From NCBI RefSeq assembly GCF_964340395.1, contig NC_135568.1:6339079-6403078 (forward strand): 64,000 nt of DNA. Direction: 5' to 3'. Positions 50,801 through 61,099 of this stretch are shown in pieces. Numbering within the stretch: the stretch's first letter is position 1; each line of letters starts with the position of its first letter. The translations under genes and the position numbers were made by a program. Under the pieces are notes generated by a model. That model was not told the origin of the DNA and did not search any database. It worked only from the letters and a program-made list of their open reading frames with translations. Source of the stretch: Glandiceps talaboti (taxonomy: Eukaryota; Hemichordata; Enteropneusta; Spengelidae).

Positions 50801-51152
50801 CTTTTCTGCACATTGTCTATCCAAGTGGAACATTACCTATGAACGTACAGTATGTAAACTTAATCCACCAAGTGATGCCTTGAGTGAGGAATAGATGTTG
50901 GCACAAAAGTACTCTTAATACCTTTACAAAGCCAGCATGTAGTAATTTATAAACATTTAACAAGATTAAAATGCAACTGAGGAAATTTTTAGAACCCTTG
51001 GTTCAATATGGTTCAAATTGTCACTTTTTGTGTCAATAATGTTTTTGTTCTAGAACCCTGGTTAGTCAAAATCTACAAGTTTTTAAAATTTTGTCAGCTT
51101 TTTTGTTAAATATTTAAAATTGTTAACTTTAGGCCCCCCAAAAAAGAAAAAA

Positions 51153-51490
51153 TTTTCTGGTCAGGACACTATGTCCAAAATGGTGCGATGATGCAAATTT
51201 TTTTTTTTTCTTTTTTTTTTTATTCTCAACAAAGCTGTCACTCAATCCAAAACTTATGGCAGTTACTGTTCTTTACTACTTTAGAGCAAGTGTGTATGTG
51301 GGGCAGATGTCATTTGCTTGTTCATGTTTGGCTCTGCAGTTGTCTTCACAGAAGTAGGGAGGGTTATTTTTGTGTTTCCCTCGTATCTGCAGACAGCATA
51401 GGCTGGACAAACACACACAAAAAGACTGACGCATGGGTATTTAAGTGATATGCGTGCTTGATCAGAAACATTTCTTTTTTTTGCCAAATT
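51153..51490 (+). repeat. dispersed 340-bp repeat, copy 2
   Basis: Collinear with 1460-1800 and in the same orientation, about 50 kb away. Conserved blocks run from TTTTCTGGTCAGGACA to TTTTTTTGCC. The differences include an expanded T-tract at 51199-51222. Both ends fade without inverted repeats. Confidence 0.8.
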
Positions 51491-52354
51491 ATATTAAGAG
51501 AAACAGCACAAGACAAATTTCGAACAATATACATATATCATACATACATTTTGTATACACCACAGATTTCTTGCATCGGTGCTATTGGTATTGGACTACA
51601 GAGCAATACCAAACACATTATTTTATACCTAAATATGCAAATGAGTATACGACTGTTCCATGTATACGATATAAAGTGAAAGTAGTGTGGTATTTTTTGT
51701 GAAATTTGATGTTTTGGATAAACATAATGTAATGATAACAGGAACTCCATGATATGTAAGTGGGTAATCGGTAGATTTGCACTTGTACTTGCATTATTGC
51801 TTTCTGCTTTTGTACAAGTGTACACCATAGAGACACCACAATCATGCAGATACACATTGCCACCTCATCAGGGGTTCTATCACAGTCCTTGCAACGGAGT
51901 TGTAATACTGACGAGTCCTTCACTGACAAAAGAAGAAATTCAAAAGGAAAATTTCCTAATGCAAAATCAGTATACACACTACATAGCTTTACTATCAAAA
52001 CATACACAGTTCATGACCGCTGAAAAGAACTCCTTAACAATACTTCAAGTTGGTCACAACCTCTGACATGGAGGTCAAGGAACTGAATTGTCACCATACA
52101 TATACTTCAGTCAAAATTGTATAGTCTATTACAGGCTAGTGTCTAAAGTATAAAGAAGCTTTACTTCTCCATTTTACGTTAGTTTGAAATACACACTCCT
52201 AGAACAACATACCTGCATGGCAACGAAATAAAAGTAAGCGTATCCATTGCTAACTTTAACGGTGATAGAGTTTTATTGCCTTCCATTGCAGACACAGTAT
52301 GTAATGATTTTAGTGAATGCAGTCAAAATCTAGCAGTCTTTCCTTTTTGTTTTT
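51491..52354. other. inferred intron; unverified signal-peptide ORF
   Basis: This holds the 105-codon ORF at 51749-52066 described separately, plus overlapping minus-strand ORFs. Nothing else was recognised. Confidence 0.25.
51749..52066 (+). CDS. short ORF with signal-peptide-like start, unverified
   Basis: This 105-codon ORF starts with a short polar stretch and a hydrophobic core, RFALVLALLLSAFVQVYT, that looks like a secretory signal peptide with a plausible cleavage after VYT. The rest is polar, with only two cysteines, and I recognise no domain. No promoter or splice context supports it. The minus strand over the same bases is also open for 129 codons, which lowers the value of ORF length as evidence. 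It may be chance. Confidence 0.17.
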   Translation: MICKWVIGRFALVLALLLSAFVQVYTIETPQSCRYTLPPHQGFYHSPCNGVVILTSPSLTKEEIQKENFLMQNQYTHYIALLSKHTQFMTAEKNSLTILQVGHNL

Positions 52355-52680
52355 GTAACCAGGGTCTCTACTATTAAATGTTTTTGCTAATGGCACTAAG
52401 TAGGTAAATTTTATCTGAGTTCAGTATTTCAATTGTACCAGGGTCCCTGTCAGTGATTTTGTAAAGGCACTTTTAAAGTCAGTAATATCTACTTGAGTCC
52501 CCCAAGTCATTTAAGAGTAGTATGCAGGTACATTCTACATCTCATGTTCTGTCTGTCTTACCAGGGTTCCTTAGGTCCCTACCAGTCATTTAGTTATGGG
52601 TTAGGATCATCACCAGGTATTTTACCAGGGTCCCTGCCAGTGATTTTTTTGCAATCACTGTCAGGTACATCTGTATTTTA
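52355..52680 (+). repeat. degenerate tandem repeat around ACCAGGGTCCCTGCCAGT
   Basis: ACCAGGGT followed by CYCT and often CAGTGATTT or CAGTCATTT recurs near 52358, 52437, 52560 and 52625, with AGGTACAT and GTATTTTA in between. An old minisatellite of irregular period. Confidence 0.55.
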
Positions 52681-54908
52681 GAAGGCCCGAACCAAAAATC
52701 ATGGCACTAAATACTCAATTTTCACCAGATTTCCTGTATTTTATCCCAAACCATTGCAAAAACATGAATAGAGAAATGTGTACAAATGCATACTGTTCAT
52801 GTTGTATGGACAAGTTAAAATTATTTAGAAAACAATTTTGATTTTATTGTAATTTTTTGGCATATTGTGGTTCCTTTTTACACTGCCTATGGTTGAATAC
52901 AATCTATATACACAAAAAGATGATGGTTCAAGAATATTCCAAGCAAGCATATCGACTAATTGCGTTGACCAATCAGTCAGTCTATCACCATTTCGTACAT
53001 GAATTATGTACCATTAGTAATGTCTACAGGCACTGACTGGGTTGAGGTTTTGTTGTCAGCAAAGCCATGAAGAGAGACAGAGTACAACATTTGTGGTTTA
53101 AATTTAGATGTCACATCTCAGCAAGCACATAATATAATGTCATTTTACATCATGTTGTCATTGTTGTCATCTACTTTGCATGACTACCCAACTATACGCG
53201 ATTACACCCACTGAGAAGACTTCTGTTTCACTGGACTTTTTTGTATTTCCTGTAAGCAGTTCAGAGAGAACGATATTATCTGGAGGAAACACTGGCTAAA
53301 TAGACTGAACATGAAAAGACATTTCTATTTCTGCATCCTGTTTGTGTGCATATCAGCTAAATTTTTTCCCCACTGAAATTATTTCCACAAAATTCCAGTT
53401 TTGACTGTAATTTTTAGCAAATTTTGATTTCATTTTACACCGAAAGTACAAACAAAAGAAGACACATCTATTTCTGCTGCCTGTTTATGTACAGACAAGC
53501 TTGACAAAATTTTGTTACTGCTAAAATTATTAAACTTCTCAATATTGATGTAGTGTGTATTTTTTATGTTATAATTTTACTGTCAATTCTGATGTAAATA
53601 ACCTTTGAATACTTGGTGACCTTTCAACTCTTCTAATAAAGGTACCCTCACCTTTTTTAAGCATTTTCTGTAATACAGTTTCCCTTTAATAAATTTTATG
53701 AAATTTTATTACATACATGTATTAACGTAATTCTTTTTAGAAGTGTAAACAGAATTTTTAAAACCTCATATTTCTTAAATGAAAAAGAGGCATATTTATT
53801 GAAAAATATTTATTTTTAATTTTCAATTTTCAATTCAGAAGAATCGTTGCACATTAGTATGACCTTTGAATTGACCCAATTCCTTAAAATAAACCAAAAC
53901 AAATAAACTAAGTAATTTATTCGCAGTTAACAATCTGTTATTCTGAGTAAACAATTTCATTTTGAAATTCATCAAACCATTTTTTTAGGTTTTTTAAAAT
54001 CTTCCAAACTTAATTATATAACAGTGGAATATTACTACAAAATAGTAATATGATAATTATTTATGTTAATTATTCATTAATTATCATGTTTTATTTGAAT
54101 AATTTACAGACAGTACGTGTTAAAAGCTGTTTACGTCATTTTTTTCACTGAAATTCTTGTTCATGTCACAACATTTTTTAATTTAGTATGTTTCTTGTGA
54201 GATCATGTTTTATAGTCGAGATAATAAAAGTCTGGCCTCCAAGAAACAATGGTTGTTTTGACTAAATCAGTACATAATAAATTCCAATATTAACACTGAT
54301 AACCTTTCTCAAACATCTGTTTTTCTCACAATAACTTCGTATTTTGATCTTTGGCTAAGACAAACGTATCAACTGAATTGCTAAAATTCAACTAGCTGTG
54401 ACTCACAAAAAATCCCAGTTTTTCACATTTTGGCTATCATTTACACTGCGTGTACATTTCTGAACAGCTGAGGTTTATGTAGTCACTTACACAACAATTT
54501 GTAACCTATGATACTGTATTAGTACAGTTGATAGCACAAATTCCATCCAACCTGTTGCTTTTTGATAGTTATTTCAGGTATGCTCTTCAAACTTTATTCC
54601 TTACATCATTAAGTATCTCCAAGTGTTTCCTTTTTTTTTTTTTGCTCTTCATGGAATTCTTTTATCTCATCATTTGGTTCAATACTCAACTACTGTATAT
54701 TAAATTATTTGGCCGATATCCTCCAGTATCCTCCTCTAAAATCATGACATCAACTATTGACATTTTTGACATAGAACAAGAACATAATACGATCTTTCTA
54801 TATTTTTTTCCTGTGGTGAAATTTCGTCTTTGAAACTACATATTCATTAAACTCTGACAAATTTCTTCTCGTTCTCCTGTCTTAATTCTCTTCAGTTTGT
54901 GTAACATG
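52681..54908. other. inferred intron, no gene seen
   Basis: Very AT-rich at about 53640-54110. A diverged duplication (ATCTATTTCTGCTGCCTGTT at 53465 and TTTCTATTTCTGCATCCTGT at 53322) is present. No exon recognised. Confidence 0.3.
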
Positions 54909-55009
54909 TATAAAAATGGCACTTTGAACAAACAAATTGTGCTTGGTTACCATACCCAAGCAAAATTGAAATTGTTTGTTCAAAGTGCCATCTTTTCCAT
55001 TTTTATAAC
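54909..55009. repeat. 100-bp hairpin with perfect 20-bp stem
   Basis: ATGGCACTTTGAACAAACAA (54916-54935) is exactly complementary to TTGTTTGTTCAAAGTGCCAT (54972-54991). The pairing resumes inside at GCTTGG/CCAAGC and outside at ATAAAAATGG/CCATTTTTAT, with a nine-base insertion in the right arm. It could be a small foldback element or a hairpin RNA precursor. No copy elsewhere in the window. Confidence 0.72.
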
Positions 55010-55075
55010 GTTCACATTTTTTTTTTTACATTTTCATATCTACTAGCTATCTTGTGAGAAAAACAGGTGGGTGTG

Positions 55076-55152
55076 TGGGGGGGTTAATATTTCCTATTGT
55101 TCCTTACAGTTTTAACTGTATACGCATCTCCCCCCTTCCCCCCCCCCCCCAT
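55076..55152. repeat. G-run and C-run tracts
   Basis: GGTGGGTGTGTGGGGGGGTT is followed within 60 bases by CTCCCCCCTTCCCCCCCCCCCC, homopolymer-rich tracts on opposite strands. Confidence 0.8.
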
Positions 55153-55284
55153 AAAATTCTACAACATGACTTAACATGACGTGCTGATAATTATGTTGTA
55201 AAATAAAATACAATTCTAAATGCCATTGTTATGAAGTGTTTATTCCCATAAGAATATACATGTATATACAGGTGTATTAAATTT

Positions 55285-55600
55285 TTACTGCATCACAGAC
55301 AAACTCAAGTTTGTGTTTATTCCCACATGTGCTGTTTACTGCGTCACAGACAAACTCAAGTTTGTGTTTATTCCCATATGTACTGTTTACTATGTCACAG
55401 ACAAACTCAAGTTTGTGTTTACTCCTATGGTATGTGAGTTGTTTACTACGTCACAGACAAACTCAAGTTTGTCAATGTGTTTATTCCCATATGTACTGTT
55501 TACTGCGTCAGTGACAAACTCAAGATTGTGTTTACTCCTATAGTTCTTTACTGAGTCAGTGACAAACTCAAGTTGTGTTTCCTACATGTGAGTTGTCTAA
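55285..55600 (+). repeat. 51-bp minisatellite with palindromic core, six units
   Basis: The unit is TGTTTACTGCGTCACAGACA, AACTCAAGTTTGTGTTTATT, CCCATATGTAC. It contains the self-complementary ACAAACTCAAGTTTGT. Units are 48-57 bp and become shorter and more diverged to the right. Confidence 0.9.
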
Positions 55601-56287
55601 AAAAAAGTTTGACAGAAATCTGTAACTGTTGTTAGACACATGTCATTTAAATTTAAAGTGAATTTACAAAGTGTGGAGGCATGCATTGATCCCTAAATGA
55701 GAATACATCAGCTATAAATACTATTCTGATATCACTATGATAATAATGAGATACTGAACTACAGGTTGTTATCCCACTGACAAAGTAAATCCCCTTGGTA
55801 CACATTTATGGATTAACCTTGCATTAGTGAAGTGACATTTCAAGTACAACACACCTTCAACAACAGAATTCCAGTTTTATTTACCCAGCACAAACAATAG
55901 TAGACCAAGACCAAGGTAAAACTGTAAAACACTCCACGCAGATATCAGCCATTACCGAGTACTACAGGTTGCAATTTAGAAGCTGGACAATTCTGGGAGT
56001 AACATGCAATGTTTTAAAACTCATGGAACTTATCAGTGTATTTTTATCAAGTTTTGAACCTTCATGCTTGGTCATGGAATGAGCAGCTTGGTAAACTTTA
56101 CAGTTTTGTACACATTTCAAATTAATCTTTGAGTAGAATGCTGTTATAATATAGAGGAAACGATTTGATTACTGACTTCCGCACCAACAAAATCCACTGG
56201 AATCCATACACAATACAAAACAATAGTTACTGTTTGTGAGTGTGTGAAAATCACTGATAATAACCAAATTCAAGTCAGTAACACTAC
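55601..56287. other. inferred intron next to the 56-kb exon
   Basis: No feature apart from the donor of the minus-strand exon at 56288. Confidence 0.3.
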
Positions 56288-56475
56288 CTGTCTGCATTCC
56301 AACAGTTTGAACACAATTTTCTTTTCCATCATCCTGAGTACGGACAAATATTCCTGTTTGTTAAATCCACGTTGTTGGGACCGAAGCCACTCTATCGAAC
56401 AGCCTGCCATTTCTAAGCTATAACGTTCAACCAGTGTTGACAGAGTCAGAGTTCTGTTAGTGACGGAAACTTCTA
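56288..56475 (-). CDS. candidate internal exon, helical protein of unknown family
   Basis: Read on the minus strand, a pyrimidine-rich stretch ending in CACACACAG precedes the exon, and it ends CAGACAG followed by a GTAGTG donor. The frame is open for 62 codons after two leading bases and ends on a complete codon. It includes the stretch TLSTLVERYSLEMAGCSIEW and ends ...KLLECRQ. The end is lysine-, leucine- and glutamate-rich and looks alpha-helical. The same frame stays open upstream to about 56548, so the exon could start earlier; another good acceptor (TTCCAACACAG) would put the high-coordinate end at 56523, in the same phase. The end phase matches the start of the exon at 37814-37881. I do not recognise the family. 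The codon content looks like coding sequence, but the exon has not been tested against transcripts. Confidence 0.5.
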
Positions 56476-56523
56476 CTGTGTGTGCAGGTACAAAGCAGGA
56501 CACGCTTTCATATGACTTGTTGC

Positions 56524-58576
56524 CTGTGTTGGAAAACTGACACTGCCTCGCCTAGGGTCTGCTTCCGTATTCATATGCAAATTAATCATTATCCCGACAC
56601 TGACACTGTACTGTGTGTAATACATCCCAATATCATGTTCTTTGTACCAAGTCCTGATAGGGGTTGTCCATCCTTTCCCATTATTCACTGTCCGTGACCT
56701 CACAATCAAAGGTCATCTCATAGGTGTCAGCTGGGGGGTGGCTCATGGCCAACACTTCATAAACAATGTCCACAATACAAATAAGATATACACATAACAA
56801 TTAACATAGACATCACCCAGTTGCTAGTTTGATAACAGGCAACCCTTTGTGTTGATGTGCCCACTTGCTGGTCATGCACACCACCCTTACTAAGTCTAAG
56901 AGAATAGGTCAAATGATTTCAAAAAGGGATATAAGTTCATTATTCTTCTTGAAAGGACTAAATTCCAAAGTACGGAAGTGTAGGACACCTTGACTAGGCC
57001 ATATCAAATAAACTTTATGTTTCCCACATAAACAATATGCCATTGAAAGTACTATTTTACAGCAAATCATTTCCATAAACTTTACTAAATTATGTATATA
57101 TTTATGACAATGTATCACAACTACTTGGCCACACAAGACAAACTTTATGTTTCTCTATGTGTGTCAAGTCAACAACATGGGCAATAAAGACAAAACTTTT
57201 TGTTTACTAGATATTTGGAATGTGCTCTTGTAACCATATATGCATGACTGATTTATTTTAAAAACTGAACTTAAAAGACTAGGAATTGACTGAAAATAGA
57301 CCACTCCAGTATTTTTCTTGGCTATAAACTCACAAAAGACTCTATTCACTTTATTCAAGTTTATATGCCTTGGATTATCAAAACGATGAATATTCATGTC
57401 CATGGAACAGTTTATTTTCACTTTGGAATGTACTGGGAATATGGGCAGGGCAGTTATATTTTCCACAGACACACACTGGTAAATTTCATGTAACTACACA
57501 ACTGTTCTTCCTCTCATGATGGAGCAACTGTATAGCGCCCTCGCTTGACCAACCAGAGAATATTTTCTAATGATGCCTCTATGTGGAGGATTTTCTCATT
57601 GTGGCCTGTCATTCAGAGATACACATATTTTAAGTTTAAAGAGACAGAATCTAAGAATGTCAGGAGTCAAATTTTAAAGATGAGTTTTTGAGGCATTTTG
57701 ATCCAACTTAGAATCATCTAAATCCTATTATCTCACGATGAAATATGGTCCGCGCTTTAAGGTCTAGAAAAATATCAACTTTAACAATTAGCAAAAAACT
57801 GATTCAACCCCTGGGCAATACTATGAGCAGACTTTGACAGCAAATTCAGTGGTAATTGGTAGTGGTTACAACACGTCAATGTCAAACAAGGTTATTACTA
57901 TAGTTACCAGTACTTCTCTGGATGAAATCTATTTTAGTTTTAATCAGCTGCTAAACTTATCACCAAAATACCAGCACCATGCAGCACATCACAGAATGAT
58001 ACCACACCACCTACCCATGGATAAACACGACCTACATTTTCATGTTAGTACATCATAAATTGTATCTCCAGAGAGTCCATGTTTTTTCTTAGTCTATTTT
58101 CAGTGACACAATCCCATGCTATCTGTCTCTTTAATTTTAACTGGCAATAACACTGATATGCTTTGACACCATTGATACAGGACAAAATAACTCGCACGCC
58201 ATAACTACATCTCAGCCTAGTTTCTTAGTATACAGTTACCAATTAAGAGACAAACGCATACTCATATACACCAGGAGTCATCTTTGCCTGATTTCTTAAA
58301 ACCTAATGTAGTGCTAAGAATTAAAGTTTGGACATGAAAAACTGGTTTCTGGTAGAGCTAGAGAAAAAGTTGATCCAGAGCACAAGAATAATCCTATTTA
58401 GTAATCATGGCTTCACTGATAAACTGTGAACATCAAACATGGCATTTATACTAAAAGTTGTCAATAAACAGACGAGCACATAGATATGTTAACGTTATAA
58501 TAGCCCATTATTTTTCACTATACAGTTACATTGACTATACCAGTTAACACTTACAGGTACATGGCCAACACACATA
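56524..58576. other. region upstream of the 56-kb exon; fragmentary frames
   Basis: Positions 56473-56720 on the minus strand have two more protein-like frames (RTVNNGKGWTTPIRTWYKEH, and ADTYEMTFDCEVTDSE before a stop). They do not join in one frame without splicing. Minus-strand ORFs at 56909 and 57164 show nothing recognisable. Confidence 0.25.
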
Positions 58577-58870
58577 CAGGGCTTAAAATTAACAGTAGTC
58601 CCATGTCCACAGACTACCAATTCTTGTCATGGGGCTACCATAATTTGCAGCTGGTAGTCCACTCAGATTACCACTGATTATGTGATGATGTAAAGGATGG
58701 AAGATTTACAGACATAGAAGTATTTTAATAACACATTTTTTTCCAATAAAGGAACTCTGTTTTCAGTTCAGGAATATGGACAACTCGTGTTCACCATCTT
58801 TGGGGCTATCACTTTCTGAAATTGGTAGCCCACTAAGACTACCAAAGAAAAAAGTTAATTTCGAGTCCTG
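58577..58870 (+). mobile_element. CAGGGCTT-type TIR element, copy 2
   Basis: It begins CAGGGCTTAAAATTAACAGT and ends GTTAATTTCGAGTCCTG as diverged terminal inverted repeats. It is collinear with 42185-42471 apart from an insertion around 58713-58740. ACATA occurs at both flanks. Non-autonomous and non-coding. Confidence 0.8.
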
Positions 58871-58986
58871 GACATAGATTCATGGTTCCTCTGAGCCTAC
58901 TTTGTGAAAGTACAACTGTAAACCTTGAAATTTTCACAAAAGACTTATTTTTGCTATTAAATTTCGCTGGAAAACAAAAATGCAAC

Positions 58987-59112
58987 AATAAGTAGTGACT
59001 AAATGCCTTCTTGTACATGAACACAATGTACCAGTCTGGTAATTCGTAAAATAAGTAGTGACTAAAATGGCTTCTTGTACATGAACACAATGTACCAGTC
59101 TGATAATTAGTG
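58987..59112 (+). repeat. 63-bp tandem duplication
   Basis: Two almost identical copies (58987-59049 and 59050-59112) with the core AATAAGTAGTGACTAAA, CTTCTTGTACATGAACACAA, TGTACCAGTCTG. A recent duplication judging by the few differences. Confidence 0.9.
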
Positions 59113-59540
59113 AAAATTAGTCTTTGAGAACTAGATGAAGACTATAAAATCGCAAACATTTCTTGTAGTGAAATTATCTAGGTTTACAGACACTCACCTA
59201 CTATAACCTCACATCTGAGTCTATCTAGACACACAGAATTAATATACAGCTGCCTCCAGACTATAATATGTCATGCAGAGTCCATCTTAACCTGTGACTT
59301 TATCAAGTAAAGGTGTTCATGGATTAAGATACTAACGGTAACACTTAGTCTACAGCTGTGAGATCAGTAGGTCTAACTATTATTATAAACCTACATACTA
59401 ATCTGAGACAAGTCTGGTATATGGCATTACTTTTTATTCTGGAATACAGGAGACTTCTGTCTATAAAGATATCACCACCTGGACTACTAAATTCAATACG
59501 TATAGTCAGCTTCCTTCTGTTAACACTGTCTTCCTTACTC
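59113..59540. other. no gene seen
   Basis: Overlapping ORFs on opposite strands at 59345-59563 lie against the edge of the next array. No splice sites. Confidence 0.3.
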
Positions 59541-60045
59541 AGACAATAAGACACAGCAGTCAAACAGATAAAGGTTATATTCTATGCTGAGGAGGGGGGG
59601 GGGAGACTCAATTAATTATTGTTCTCATCTATGAACTGAGAGACAACAAAAAAACTGAGCTGGGGAGGGGAAGATAAGAGATTCAATTTTTTATTGTTCT
59701 CGTCGATAAACCGAGAGTCTATACTGGGGGAGGGAGGGATGATTCAATTTATTTTTGTTCTAATCTATAAACTGAATCTATACTGGGGGAAGGGAATTCA
59801 ATTTATTATTATTCTCGTCTATAAACTGAGACAGTGAGAGTCTATACAGGGGAGGGAGGGCAGATCAAATTTATTATTGTTCTCACCTATGAACTGCGAG
59901 TTTATACTGGGGAGGGGGATTCAATTTATATTTGTTCTCATCTATGAACTGAGAGACAGCAGTCAAACAGATAAAGGTTATATTCTATACTGAGCTGGGG
60001 GGGGGGGGGGGGGGGAGAGATTAAATTTATTTTTGTTCTGCCATA
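59541..60045 (+). repeat. minisatellite of about 65-75 bp with poly-G segments
   Basis: Units read ATTCAATTTATTATTGTTCT, CGTCTATAAACTGAGAG, then TCTATACTGGGGGAGGG, about seven times. GACAGCAGTCAAACAGATAA plus AGGTTATATTCTATACTGAG flanks both ends (about 59555 and 59955). A run of 18 G (59998-60015) ends the array. Confidence 0.88.
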
Positions 60046-61099
60046 TATGGAATACCAATGGAAAATCTCCAGAATATATATGGTAAACATATTTTCTTTC
60101 AACATGTACAACGGCATAACTAAAAGTTTTCAAAAAACACCAAATATTTAAATTTTAGGCTCAACCAGTAATCTGATACATTTGAATTCTTTTGGGTCCT
60201 ATGCTACAAAAGCTAGGGGTGTTAGAACAGCCTATTTCAAGATTATGGACGGTGTGAACAGCTCTACAGGTGCCAGCCCTTCTGCCAGCCCCTTTAACTT
60301 GGTTCCTGGTACACATTCCTTACAATGTTCAAGTTTTAATGTCTTAAAACCCTGTTAAGGTCAAACATCTATTCTGCAAGAGAGCCAACACTGAATAACC
60401 CATCCCACGATAAAATCATCATATTGTTTTCAGCTTATTTGCAAAAGTCAGACTTCTCTTGGAGAAAACACTTCTCCGAGCAGACTCTGCATGTATACGA
60501 TTTATAATCGACTTTTATCCATGAACTCTTGACTTTTTTTAGCAAATATAAGCCGATTTCACCACAATGGTCTGAATTAACTCTCGATGGATATAGATTG
60601 AACATGATGCAGCACTCCGAAGTTAACAAAAAAAATTTAGCCACAAACTAATTTCAATATCATTAAACGTGCATGAATAGATTCCATATCTCCTACTCGA
60701 TCACATTTTTTTGTAAAACTATATTTCATTATTCATTTCATCTTTTCTCATGATGTGTTATCTCTGCTCCTTATCTATCTATATATCATCATTTTTTTTA
60801 TCACGTTTCAGGAGACGACTGATCTAGGAATACGATGAATATTCCCAGATGGCTAAGCTTTACACGTCATATGTTAAATTGATCGTGAAAACAGAACAGA
60901 TCTTGACACAGGCCTGGCTACGATATACTTCACAAATTGATTCATTATCACAATTTATGCTACTCTGATGGATAACATTTGAAAACTTTACAACGGCAGC
61001 AGAAACGAGACATCCACTATGTGACATCGACATTAGAAACATGAGATATATAAATGTCACTGTGTAAAGACAAAGTCCACTATTCACTAAATCAGGTTC
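60046..61099. other. no gene seen
   Basis: A minus-strand 69-codon ORF at 60435-60644 ends in a C-x-x-C-like tail (YTCRVCSEKCFLQEKSDFCK). It has no other support. The rest is unassigned. Confidence 0.28.

Noticed and set aside
60435-60644. Minus-strand ORF with a C-x-x-C tail (YTCRVCSEKCFLQEKSDFCK)
   Set aside because: No paired histidines at zinc-finger spacing, no splice sites, and typical length for chance ORFs in this window.
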